Assembly: GCA_017979445.1 (NCBI GenBank)
Contig: CM030719.1
Location: 27,051,317-27,115,316, forward strand
Origin: Akebia trifoliata
Lineage: Eukaryota > Streptophyta > Magnoliopsida > Ranunculales > Lardizabalaceae
Length of the DNA stretch: 64,000 nt
Direction: 5' to 3'
This document shows, piece by piece, positions 12,206 to 27,600 of the stretch (position 1 is the first letter of the stretch; each line of letters starts with the position of its first letter). The notes under the pieces are model-generated. The model was given only the letters and a program-made list of their open reading frames with translations, did not search any database and was not told the DNA's origin. The translations under genes were made by a program, and so were the position numbers.

Positions 12206-15200
12206 CTAAGGAGAGTATTGGGTATTTGAAGCAGTTTCTTTGAAAATACGTGGAAGCAATTCATGGGAATTCACATCTAAAACTTCAGGATCCCTAAAAT
12301 GATATAGGAAAAAAAAAAGACATTAGATCCACTTATAATGGCTTTAGATGACACCAACTGAGGAATGTACAAAACAGTAATAACATAGACAGGACACAAC
12401 AAAGATGGGCCACCAATGCAATTTTAAGCTATAACATATTAAAGAGGGCACTAGAAGACTGATTGGTCTCAAATCTGGACCTACTAGAGCTACTCAAAAC
12501 TCAGCAGGAATGTTTTATATTATATACAAACTTCCGCTGTCGACAAGATTGTGTGAAAGGAAAAGAGTGAGTCACCTGCACAATGTTCGCCCTTTTTCAG
12601 TTGAACTAGGAATAAACCATAGTTTTCGCAAGAAAGGTGACTCGAATTGAACAAAGAAACCATCACTTTGCCCATGCCTCCACTTTCTTGACCCTTGTCC
12701 TTTCCATACCTGCAGAAAATTTTGCCCACTTAAATTTGCAAGAATAAGCCATATAAAAATCGTGTTAAGCAGCTTTTTTTTTGTAGGTTCAGGCATTCGG
12801 CCCGTATCTTGATTTTTGTTGCAGATAATGCCTGATCACAAGTATATCATGGTTATGCAATGATGGGTAAATCACTAAAACTACTGTCAGAGTTGTAGAA
12901 GCAATTTTTCGCTCTATACCACGAGATCTTGATTTGGATCAAGATCCAACAAATAAATCACATAAAAATAATCAAAGAAAGGGGAAAGAAGATGGAAAAC
13001 ACAATATTTTACGTGGTTCGGCAAATCTCCAATTTACATGATTTCTCTCATCTTTCTTTCTCCTCTTTACAATGGTTTAACCTATTTTATAGAAAAGAAA
13101 CCCTAATTCCAAAAAGGAATCATAATCTTCCTTATGTTTTAAAAAATCTAAATAAGAAATCCTAAACCATGGTCTTTTTTAAAAGACTAAAGGAAAAAAA
13201 AGATTTTTTTTAAATCTCACTTCAAGCGTTGGGCGCCTAAATAGGCTAGGTGGCCGCTTCGGCGCCTAGGCCCCGCTTTTGACAATTATGTTATTGATTT
13301 TTGAAGCTATCTTGTTTCATATTTAGCACAAATATGATCTTCCAGTTGATTGAACTCCCATAATAATTTGAGGTTTCAATAATAGAACCGACTATCTTGA
13401 AAGTGGGGTTGACTCCCTGAATGAGCCAAAACTTTAACAAATGATAGAAGAACCAACCAATAATCTAAGTTATGCTTAGATCCCAGAATGATCCAAGACT
13501 TTGATAAATAATAAAATAACTGACCAAAGACACAGATCGGGCTAAGATCCCAAAACGATCCAAGACTTAGATAAATAATAAAATAATAGACTGAAGTCCC
13601 AAATCGAACTTGAATTAAGGTAAATCAAATAGTTACAATTTAAGGAAGATTATGATTCCTTCTGAAATTAGGGTTTATTTTCTATAAAAGGGGGTAAATT
13701 ATTGTCAAGAGGAAGAAGAAAGACGGGAGAAATCATGTAACAATGAGATTTACAGTGGAATGGCTCATCAAGCCCGTGTTGCTGACCACGTAAAATATCG
13801 TATTCTTCGTCTTCTTTCCCCTTTCTTTGATTATTTTTATGTGATTTATTTGTGGATCTTGATCTAAATCAAGATTTGGAGGTATAGAGCAAAAAATTGC
13901 CTCTACAAGGCTAAGGATGACACTTTAGACAAATAAGAGGATGATCAACAGCCCATCCCACAAAGCGAAGATATAAAGGACCAATGTAGGGATCTCATCA
14001 TAATGAAAGATATGAGGAAACAGGAAAGCATGTAAATTAAAAAAATAAAATAAAATAAAAGAGAACCCATGAGCACCAATGATCATGAAAAGATGATTAG
14101 AAATCAAATGCATTCTTCAGAAGGTCAGTGTTCCCATCTTCCAAGTACAAGTCCATAAGAATGGCGCACACACAGCTGGGACTCACCACTACTGCTTCTA
14201 GCCAAGACCAAATTGGGTAAGACAGGATGAATTGCAATCATCAGATGTATAAATATTTCTCTAAACCATTAGTCATATTTTTTCTTCTAATCATCCAAAA
14301 GAATGCAATTGTTCAGACTTCAAATGGTTAGTCATTTAATAGGACTGGAATTTTTAGTTATATAAGTATATTTTTTAATTCAGACTTCAGAGATCTCCTA
14401 GCTAGGACCGATTGAATAGTGGATCAAAATGCACAACCAACATGTTTACAATACAAGGAAGACAGGGCACTCTTGTCTCCCAAGAATAACCAAGGTTTGT
14501 TCTTAAGAAAATATAAGATCTTAAAAGGTTACCTGTGGATAAGAAATAATACCCTTGGGCACCACTAAACAAGCTGCTCCGGAGTAAGAATCATCAGCAT
14601 ATTGCCTTAAAAATGAAGAACAGCTGAGGTGTGTATGGGGAGATTCAAACGCCTGGTATTAACAATAAGATAAATGTAAGCATTGACATGCTCCCACAGA
14701 ATGACAGCACCACACAAAGCGATTAACAGACTAAAGAAACCATATCGTTAATTATTAAAAGATTAGCATATGATAAGTTATTTGCTTAAATCCAACCAAG
14801 GAAAAGAGGGTCCCCTCTCAAAAAAGATTGCAATAAACATTAAGATTTTAGGAAATGATTAAAAAGGAAGTTGGATGAAATAAATCACAACACAAGTGTT
14901 AATACCTTATCAATATTGACAATTGGGGCATACTTATCGGTATCTGTCTTCTCTTTATCAAGAAGGAAATATACTCTTGCATCCACTTTAGCTGTTTCAT
15001 GCCATGACCTAACAGCTGACTCCATGGTATCAACAGTAAATAAGAAGATATCCTTCCAGCACTCTTCAGCACCATATTTTTCTGACTGTGAAGAGAAAAA
15101 ACTAAGTTTATTTTGAATCTTGCAAATTTCTGTAAATACATTAATCACCATGGTCCCACAAAATGCTCTTCAACTTTTAGACGAGAACATAATAAGTTCT

Positions 15201-17443
15201 TGCAGGAGTATAATATAGAAAAAAAGCATGCAGATAAGCTTATATATATACATAGACAGCAATTTAATTTTTATTTTAATTTTTATTTTTGCTTATCGTG
15301 GGTATCCCCACCCTTCAGGTGAGACTAATCCCATGGTCACACACACACCGCCCCCTCGGAAAGTCCCACGTGCCAACTGGTTGAGTCGAGGGTCCCTCGT
15401 GGAGTTTCAAACACCAGGGTGAGTAAACCGATAAGTGGGCTTCAAGAAATAGTGAATGGGTTTTATCAATATAAAAATGTTTAAATCCCCAGAATTTCAA
15501 TTGCATTTGTATTTATCACCCTAGGACTTGGGTTCATGCTTTTTCCACCCGACAACATGTTGACGGCAAAAGTAGAACCTCGCATTTCTTCTAGAGAATG
15601 TCCTAATTGTTCAAAAGCCACTAGAAAAGTATTATTTAACCAAAAACATAGTCAGCAACTTCAGTGACTTATTGAAAAAATCGTGTTTAAATAGTGACTT
15701 TTTTCGTTCACCAATTTAATCATGACAAAAAGTCACTATTTTTACAAGCTTCATGATTAAATCATAAACTTTAGTATTATATAGAGAAAAATAAAAACGG
15801 GGCATTTCAATATTGTATTAGTAAGTTGGGGTACATCAACCTAGATAAAAGTCAACCTTCCCTTATCCAATTCTAGATGATAGTCTAGTAAGAAGATATG
15901 ACATTGGTGAAGATGACGGTGAGTGTTTTATTAATGAAGCATCTGATAATGAGAATGATGTTGAATTTGAAGATTTGTTTGCAGTTAATGAATCCATGTA
16001 TATATATATATATATATAACAATATAAACCTTGAATGCATTGTGGACCTGTGTTACTTTCTATGGATGTATGGATGATATTAATATGAGATCTTGTGATT
16101 TATCATTGTAGTTTGATATGAACTTTATAATATAATATGAGAACACCACTTCGTAGGAACAGTTACATGTCACATGGTCCTAATCATGGCCCAATTTTTT
16201 TTCCCATTGTTTCTTGATCCCCCCCGCCCCCTCTCCTGTTTTCCCCTATGTGTAAACCCTGACTTGGTGACTGACCAAAACGAATTACATTCAGATATAG
16301 GGTATCTATCCAAAAGTTTTGGGAACTTAATAATAAATTTTGGGAGTTTTCTAAAACAAAATTACGAAGTGCCTTCCTTTGTCTTTATTTGGTGCAATTA
16401 ATTGAGCTGGACAAGAGAAAACCCTCACGTCCAATTTTGAAGGGAGGCATCCTATCAGAATCTATCCAATTTTTTTTTCTAACAAGTGAGCAGGGCACGA
16501 TTTCCTATATGGAAATCTCAAACCCTTTATTTGCACACACACACAAAAAAAAAAACTTACCAAATCAGATTTCAATGGATCCAACTGTTTTTTCATGTCA
16601 ATGTTAGATCTAATGTTCTCCACTTCTTCAGATCGCTTTTTCTCTTTTGCCAACTGTGTGAGCCTCTTGATTTTTCTCGACATCTCAGTACTCTGTGGAT
16701 TGTGCTGCAAAGCCATGTGAAATGCAGCTACAGCCTAAAATTACATGAACAATAATAGTATCAAAGACCCAAAACCATGATTACAAGACTAGAAATTTTT
16801 CATAAAAATAGAATAACATGTAAAACGTACATCATCATATCGTTCCATTGCCTCTAATATGCATCCTTTCCTGAAATATCCCTTGAGGTGCATAAGAAAG
16901 CAATCTTTTTAGTGAAAAAGCATGTCGAATCAAAGAATATGAATGATGAAAAAGATTATATAAACCTTTTCCCATTGTGGGTTCAATTTAATTGTTGTCT
17001 CAGCATCGACAAGTGCTTTGTTAAGCTTGACCAATTGCAGAAATGCGGCAGCACGGTTGCTGTTAAATTATAAAGAGATAACAAACAAACAAACAAAAAA
17101 AACTAAAAATTACATATAAAAAAAATTTATAAAAATAGATACATATTTGCGATTCAACATTCATTTAGTCACTAATTATAGAAAAGAATCCAAGTTAAAA
17201 AAGATATAAATTTTTTACAGTTAAATCAAACTAAAACACTGCAAAATTTAAATGCCCAGATTAGATGAGATGGAGTAAAGAAAACCTATAGAGAGTAGGA
17301 TTTGAGGGATCTTTTTTGATGGCCTGCGTGTAAAGAGCAGCGGCTTTGAGATAGTTTCCAGATTTGAAGAATTCGTTCCCCTGATCTTTCAAACTTTCTC
17401 CTCCTGATGAGGATGATGATGATGGTGGAGCTTCTTCTGCCAT
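12206..17443 (-). CDS. TPR3: TPR3-like carboxylate-clamp TPR co-chaperone, 8 exons, 332 aa
   Basis: Exons on the minus strand: 17443-17286, 17059-16966, 16881-16831, 16734-16561, 15085-14906, 14652-14533, 12709-12576, 12293-12206; all GT-AG, 999 nt. After an acidic/Ser-rich leader come three TPR motifs (about aa 18-117). The clamp residues of HSP70/HSP90 C-terminus binders are present: Lys and Asn in KDQGNEFF, Asn in LYSNRAA, Lys and Arg in KGYFRKG. A charged helix follows (RLTQLAKEKKR). The rest is a conserved plant domain of unknown fold, with EECWKDIF, SWHETAKVDARVYFLLDKEK, ESPHTH, KWRHGQSDGFFVQFESP and PRIFKE. As recalled, domain order and length match Arabidopsis TPR3 (At1g04190), a reported HSP70/HSP90 interactor. 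It is transcribed away from RPS3A. Intron 6 (12710-14532) is enlarged by a TIR element. Confidence 0.9.
12893..13908. mobile_element. About 1-kb element with long terminal inverted repeats in TPR3 intron 6
   Basis: The left arm (12893 to about 13165) and right arm (about 13640-13908) are inverted copies for about 270 bases. The ends read TTGTAGAAGCAATTTTT and, as reverse complement, TTGTAGAGGCAATTTTT. Both arms hold CTCTATACC, GATCAAGATCCA, AAATCACATAAAAATAATCA and ATTTTACGTGGT. Flanks (TGTCAGAG, GGCTAAGG) show no clear duplication, so the superfamily is not assigned. The centre has no transposase-like frame. Confidence 0.75.
15290..15425. repeat. Possible dispersed repeat in TPR3 intron 4
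   Basis: A GC-richer block (GGGTATCCCCACCCTTCAGG, GACTAATCCC, TTGAGTCGAGGGTCCCTCG) stands out from AT-rich intron sequence. It reads like a dispersed plant repeat, and the last motif is slightly tRNA-like. No terminal repeats or poly-A tail were found, so class is unknown. Confidence 0.3.
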
Positions 17444-17460
17444 TTTTTTCTGTATGTTTT

Positions 17461-17503
17461 TAGGGTTTTGTTCGGTTTTTGTGTTTCTAACTTTCTAGGG
17501 TTT
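17461..17503 (-). promoter_or_regulatory. Two telo-boxes in the TPR3 5' leader
   Basis: On the minus strand AAAACCCTA (17469-17461) and AAACCCTA (17503-17496) sit 18-60 bases upstream of the TPR3 ATG. Telo-boxes are common in 5' regions of plant translation and growth genes; the divergent RPS3A also has one. Motif evidence only. Confidence 0.5.
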
Positions 17504-18961
17504 CTGGTTTGCTCTGTTTTTTGGGCTGTAGTGATGGTAGTCGAAAGAGACGAGTGGAACTGCGAGAAGGGGAAGTGATTTTGCTAAAATGGTCGAATAT
17601 GGTTTGACGTAACAGATTCGGGTCGAAAACGGATCCATTCCAGTCCGAATGATATATTACTTTAAAAATATTATTTAAAATTCTTTTTAAATCATTTCCT
17701 ACTACGTTATTATAATATGAATTCTTATAAAATAAAATATGAGGATTATAATGGTAAAATAGAATACTATAGTAAAAAAGCATAAAAGAAAGAAGGATGA
17801 ACTGTAAAAAATTATTCGACCCCCAACCTAAACGAATCAAGCAATTTGATTTAGATTGGATTTGAGTATGGCTTCAGATCCATATAAGAAAAATCATATC
17901 TAAATATGAATATACTCAAATCTGATCTGAATTTAATCCGTTTTAAGCCCTACCAAGAGACTTAAAAAGAGTGTAGTGTTCTAAATTATTAAGATTGTCA
18001 TTAATTAACTCTAAATCGATTATCATGGACCCAATCTATGTTACCTGATTCGTGGGTTTGCTCGGTTTGAATTCGAGTTTATGGTGGGCCACTCAAAAAT
18101 GAACTCTAATGATAGAGATAGAGAGAGGCATTTAAAGGTTGAAGTGATAAGTATGGTGAAAAATAGATTGAAGATGAAGGTATTTAGTCATTTTTCATCG
18201 ACCTATTAATAATGATCAAAGTAAAAAAGACACGCTGTTAGTTTAAAATTTTAAGGGATGTCTCAAACATTATTAATATGTGGAGGGAGGGGCATGTGAA
18301 AAAAAAAAAGCAATTCATTGAGTTCACTAAATTTTACGAATTGTGAGCGAACTATATCACGAATTGGTTCGATTCGAAATAATTCACGATTCAATAACCT
18401 GCCAACAAATTAGGTTAACCCAGGACCCACTAATTTTTTGGTCTAATTTTGGGTAGTCATCATAAGGATTTGATAAGAATTGGATCTCATTTGGATAATA
18501 GAAGTAGTAAATTTATTTTATTTACGATCAAATAACATTTGAAGGAAATACTAATCAAAAGATCTCTCTCTTGAAGTACAACTACTTTAATCAAAATTAA
18601 ATATATAAAGGGAATGCAAAGTCTTGTGTTGGAACATTTATTTATATTTCACATTCTCCATCAAATTCAACTACAAATAAATGTTTCATATGATAAATTT
18701 TTAAGATTATTTTTCACAAGAATTTGATTTGCTTGAAAAATAAATTGTTGATCTTAATTCCCAATTGAAGAATTAGGGTACCCATTGCCGAGAACCAAAA
18801 CTACTCAGGTTCCTTCTCTTCCCTAATACTAAGTTCTAATGTAAATTACCTAACTGCCTTCAACAATATCATGTTTATGTATTAGATTATACATATGTAA
18901 TAAGTCTAAAATTAACACATTGGTTTTAGGTATAGCACACCAAGTTGTAGTTAAATACTAA
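17504..18961. other. Divergent intergenic region with repeat remnants
   Basis: No gene. The minus strand has a hAT-like terminus at 17953 (reverse complement TAGGGCTTAAAACGGATT). Before it lie degenerate iterations of AATCTGATCTGAAT type. No left end was found, so this is a remnant. The rest is AT-rich and featureless. Confidence 0.5.
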
Positions 18962-19357
18962 GGGTTCGTTTGTTATAGATTCTAGTTTCTATTTTGAGAT
19001 TGTGTTTAGAAGAAGAAGAAGCTCATAATCTGAGAAACTGCAATCCAGGAGAATCTTGTTTGTTACAAAACTGGCGAAAAAGTAGTAAAGAGAGGTCAAA
19101 TTGAGTTCATTGTTTAATCAATGAGTTGAGAAGAATGAAGGGTGAAATCGTTATTTCATCCCCATACGTTCTTAGGTGTTGGCTTCTCATAGTGACTTAC
19201 GTGGGAAAGCAACCCTAGCAAGACTTCTCAAAAATGTAATTTTGGATTTTCCACAAAAGCTAATGAAGCAGAAGCCATTATTAATAAACATGCTCCTCCG
19301 GGTTTTTTGATTTAAAGCCGAAAAAGTCCCTGAAAAATAGTTGTAACAAACAAGCCC
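18962..19357. mobile_element. PIF/Harbinger-like MITE, 396 bp, TAA TSD, upstream of RPS3A
   Basis: The termini are GGGTTCGTTTGTTATA and, as reverse complement of the right, GGGCTTGTTTGTTACAAC, with TAA on both sides (18959-18961, 19358-19360). Terminal type and 3-bp TSD fit PIF/Harbinger (Tourist-like) elements. No transposase. It may sit inside an older element, because GCACACCAA-type ends occur just outside (about 18938 and 19421). Confidence 0.7.
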
Positions 19358-19478
19358 TAAATAATCATTTTAATTTTACAAGTATTGGTGTGTTGTAATA
19401 AAATTGGTGTGCCAATAGAAATCTATCTTAATCTATTACTACAAAACGTAGTATTTTCCCCCAAACTGTGTGTGGGGA

Positions 19479-19488
19479 TTAGGGTTTT
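19479..19488 (+). promoter_or_regulatory. Telo-box upstream of RPS3A
   Basis: TTAGGGTTTT, the reverse orientation of the AAACCCTAA telo-box typical of plant ribosomal-protein promoters, lies 65-75 bases before the ATG. The leader is pyrimidine-rich (CATCTTAAGCAGCCC, then TCTCCATCG), as is usual for translation-machinery genes. Confidence 0.6.
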
Positions 19489-19552
19489 GTGCTGTGAGTC
19501 GCCATCTACCTCTGCATCTTAAGCAGCCCTACTATCCTCATCTCCATCGATA

Positions 19553-22678
<3,126 letters not shown>

Positions 22679-24679
22679 TGAAGGTTTAATCTTTATCTTT
22701 TCTTCTTCTTCTAAATCTCTCTTTAATTTTCAAGGAACTGTTATCCTTCATGTCAACGTCGAACTTGATTAGATAAATGGTCTTTTTGGTTTACACCAAG
22801 ACGAGATGCGGAATTATTTTGACTTTCAAAGAAGGAATTGAATTTTGTGATTTTAATAGGATGGAAGAAGGTACATTTTGCTGCATGCCCTTCTGTGGTA
22901 TGGTCTTATTTTCGATTCTTTTGGTTCTCAAGATTTTCAAGCAATGAAGAATGAATGAAGAAATGCATGAGCGCAGTTTTCTTATTTTTTATACATGATT
23001 GTTGCTTTCCCGATTTGTATGTTTGAATGGCTATATGTCACCATGGAGAATTGATGCGCAACATCCACTGAAGAGTTATATTGAAAAATCCAATTAAGTT
23101 GCAGAATTATGAACACTTCAATTAGCTTTGAAGTATTATCCTTTGGGTTTAACCTTTTCATGTCCATCTATTCCCAATTGATGGTCGATGTCTGGATTAC
23201 CCAAACCTAGAAATCTGTTGTCTACGTGCTTGAAAGTGTTCAAGTGCTCCCTTGTGGTGCGTATACATGGGATCATAACTTTCAATAACAAGATTTGGCT
23301 CCGGATAAACAGGATTGACCCCAAATCTTTGGGAAAAGGTTTTGTTGTATGGATAGTTGTAGTACGCTACTTTTAGTAACATGATCCTTCTGTTAGGGAA
23401 GTCACTTCTACTTTCAAACCTCGTTCTCGTGCTTAGGGAGCTAATCCTTATCCAATCCTCTCACTCAAAATATAGTAATGTGCTCCCAAAATATTGGAAA
23501 TTCACTCTCCATAAAGAGTCTTGCTCCACAATCATGTTAAATAGTCTTTATTTCTTTAATAGATATAAGTCATGTTTCTCCTCAAAAACATCAGTGAGTA
23601 TTATAATTAGAAGACAGCAAGAGCATTGAAAGTTATACTCAAAATAAATATCATTGGGATATGTATTGTTAAATGATTATCTACATAAGATTTTGTTTGT
23701 GTTATAAGTAAAAATTAATTTGTTAATAGAAGCACTTGGTGGATGTTGTGTAAGTTTATTCCAGTAGTTGCAATTGTTTTGAGGTATTTGATTTGGAAGC
23801 TTGCGGGTTATATATACGCAATTCATGTGTGTTATAAGTAAAAGTTCTTTTGAGGTATTTGATTGGGAAGGATGGGGGCATACCCCCATTCAAGTGTGTG
23901 TGGAGACCGAAGGATCATATAGAATCTGAACTGAGGTCCTCATTTGGCCACATTGGCTATGACACCTCTGCCCTCTTGGGTTCATGATTTTTATTTGATT
24001 TAAAATATATCTAATAAAAAATAAAAAAGCCTTTTTTTTTTAACATCTGATTAAGGCTTCAAAAATGGATGGACATTGACACATAATTGGAGTCCCAAGA
24101 TTCTCAGATTATTCTCTCACAATAACAATACCAATCGAAAGCAAGAACTAATAAATGAACAGCAAGTAATTCTCCTAAGCTAAGTGGGTACATATCCTTG
24201 CAAAATTATCCAATTTACAGAAGAGAGAACAATTAAGATTCCCCACGTAAAAGGCAGTGCATGGGTACCACTTGCCACGTCAAACCGTAATCCACATAGA
24301 TATAAGGATACCCTCGTAGGCTTGCATGCATCAATACATAATCATACACGTGTGCAGGATCGATCAATCCTAACAGAGATAAAAATTGAGAATCTTGAAC
24401 AAGTTCTCTCTAGAATTACAAATTTTGATAAATCTTAAATATAAAAAAAATTAATAATAACGAAAACAAGTTCTCTAGAGATGCTTTTGATTATTCAAGG
24501 TTGGCATGTACACCTTTCTTTGAACTAAAGATGACCAGTTTGTAGCAAATAAATAAAGAAAACCTCTCAAGACAACCATCTCTAGGTAGGAACATAAAAT
24601 GTAAAAAAAAAAAACAAGTAAACTAAACTCATCAGTTCATGAGGTCTACAAGTTGTAAAATTGTATAAATTTGCTCACC
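22679..24679. other. Convergent intergenic region, RPS3A 3' flank to NET1 3' end
   Basis: No gene. It begins with a T/C-rich RPS3A 3' UTR. Around 23700-23860 a small direct repeat shares GTTATAAGTAAAA and TTTTGAGGTATTTGAT. Open frames are short and lack recognisable domains. The part just 3' of 24680 is presumably the NET1 3' UTR. Confidence 0.5.
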
Positions 24680-27600
24680 TCAATCAACATTTGTCGGAGG
24701 TCTGACGCACATACAAAACGGAACTTTCTTTTGCCTTTGCCCATGGCTGTTTCTTCCAACCCCGTAGAGGTAATCCCTCAAAAGAATTTTTCTATCGGTG
24801 ACGACTGTAGTTCCTTTGCTTTGCTGTTCATCATCAAGTTTCAGCAGAACAAACTGAATCCTCTGCACCTCAGACTGCAAACGACCAATCTTTTCCGACC
24901 CTTGCCGTGTCCCATCGGTTGAAAGGTGACCCTCTTCGGCATTCTTTGTTAATTTTCCGTTGATATCAACCAACTGCATGATGGCCATCTCGACCTCCTC
25001 TAACTGCCCTTTGATGATGCTATATGCACTATTCTTTGGCTTTTTGCTCATCTCAGATTGTGCCACTTTCTTTTTCAAGTTTTCGACAGTTACATGAAGG
25101 TTCGTCAGCTTATGATCATCGGATGCTAGTGTCTCTAATATCTTCCTTTTGTTCCCTTCTCGATGTCCCTGCAATTCCGAAGAGGGATGTTCACTCTTCT
25201 GCTCCACCACTTCTTCAATCTGATGGCAAGCGGTTTCCCATAACTCGAGCATCTGTTCATCTGTCTCAGCATTTTCTTTCCTGCCCATTGCACGCAAGCC
25301 AAATCCATGATCGTAAGATGAACCATTCGACACCTGATCTAGTGGAATATCTTTCATCAAGATCTCATTCCTAATGTTGGAGATTTCAGATTCGGTTTTC
25401 GTCAGCTTGAGATTGTTGGGATCATCCCTGCTTTGGATTCTAACTCCCTCCCCTTGAACCAAGCCAGTTTTGGATTTTTTTAACTCTTCGATCTCTTTCT
25501 TTGCAGTCTCTAGTTTAGTGTTGGTGTCTAAGCTTTCCTGCCTTCCAAGCCTAATCATTTCCATCACGGCCTTTTCAACAGCTTTAACTCTAGTCTGCAC
25601 CTCTTGCAAATACAAAACTAAGCCAGTTTTGGATTTTAACTCTTCGATCTCTTTCTTTGCGCTTTGATCCTCATTTACTCGTTCATAATTCATGTCATGC
25701 GAATGACTAGCTAAAACAGCACCCTGAAAACATGTTCATGTAAAAAAAAAAAGAGGTCACATGAGCTGCAGTTAATACACTTGCAATATTTAAACACTAT
25801 TAAAGGGCTAAAGATTCCCGACTAAGTTATAACGCAATTTCAATCTTAGATTACCCAAGTTTTGACAATTCCAACTCGGGTAAAGTGATTTTGGTAGATA
25901 CGGTGATTTATATAAGGGTCAGGATCCGTAGACTCATGAAAAGTGAACTCATATGTTCACACACAATCCCAACCGTGTATATGTGAGATCAACGGTTGAG
26001 ATTTATTTTAGAGATCCGTTATGTATTGTCAGGAAACATCTTTTATCTCAACTGTTGGGTCTCACATATACACGGTTGGGATTGTTTGTGAACATTATGA
26101 GTTCATTTTCCAGAGTCTACGGATCCCAACCCTTCATATAATAATAACAATAAGAGAAAAAGAACAGGAGATCAAGATGACTTCCCCCTCTAGCCCAGAG
26201 CCTTACAAAGTGATTCCATTTGCTCAGAAAAAAAAAAAAAAAAACAATCAGGCCAAAAAATACTAATGATCACTTCCTGTAACAACAAGTTCTCCTTCCT
26301 GTAAAAAAACAATCAAACTCCTACTTGATGGCATATTTGTTTTAAAAAAATTCCAAATTAAAAAATCAGCTCATGATGATGAATGTAATCAACTCATGAG
26401 CCAATGTAAAGCTCGTCAAGATTATAAACTAGTGTATTGCTAGTTATACAGGGGAAAAACGAGTTGACTTAATCGTGCTTGGACTAAACTCGCGGAGTTT
26501 TTGATACATAGAATTAAGACCTAATTAGTTACAAAGGAAAGAACATACCACTGTTTCCTGATTATCGGCAACACGAATCTTTGCTTGTGAAAATACATTA
26601 TCTTCAAGTGACATTATATTATCCCTCAGAGTTGCTAAGATAGGAAAATATGCAGCCATCTCGGATTTTATTCCTTCATTTTCACCTTCCAAGACACCAA
26701 GTATTTCTTTCAACCGTTCAATATCTGCAATTTTCAAAGACCTTTCATCTTCAAAGCTCTCACATGCTCTGACGAGCTCATGTACTTTCTCTTCAAACAG
26801 AACCGCACGGATGTTGGAGATCTCAAGGTCCCCATACAATGTTGAAGCCTTAGTCTCCCAAAGTTCAACCTCATTGCTTTTCTGTTGCAGCTCAGAACTA
26901 AAAGTTTCTTCTTTGGTTTTACGTTCTTTGATTTCTTCAAGTAATTTAGCCACATTTAACTCAAGCCTCTCATTCTCTTCACGAAGACGTCCAATATCCT
27001 TGTTGTGTTGTGCATCATCTTCTGAAAGTTTGACAATCTTCTTCTCCAACTCTTTTCTTACCACCGTAGCCTCGTCATACTCCCTTTTCAGACCCTTGAC
27101 ATTCCTTTGTAACTCTAAGCTATCACTTTCTGTAGCTTTGAACTTCTTTTCCACTTCTGACAGCTCCTTCCCCAACCCTTCAACTGACTCCTTGAGATGT
27201 AAATTTTCCATTTCTATCAATCTCAACCTTTCCTCCAAGACACCATTAACCCCATGGAGACGGTCCAAAACATCACTAAGCCCTTTTAATTCCTCAGCTT
27301 TTTCAGCTCCATATATCTTGAAAAGCAAAGAAAGGTTACCTAGAGCCATGGCTTCCCCAAGGATAACACTGTTTTCCTCTTCAAGCATGCAATTTTCCTC
27401 CTTTAGTTCCGAGAACTTCTTCATCAAATGACCTTTTTCTTGTACCAACTTGGAGTTCACATTTTGTAAATCTGTCAACTTTGCACATTGGTTTTCCAAT
27501 TCAGAATTTAGTACTCTTTCTTGCTGGTCCCTCACTCTCACTTCTAATCTCAACTTTTCATTGATCTCCAAGAATTCACACTTTTCGCTTTGCAGCATCA

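Noticed and set aside
26811..27431. 206-codon plus-strand frame, Ser/Leu-rich
   Set aside because: Antisense shadow of the NET1 coiled coil; composition is what antisense Glu/Lys-rich sequence gives.
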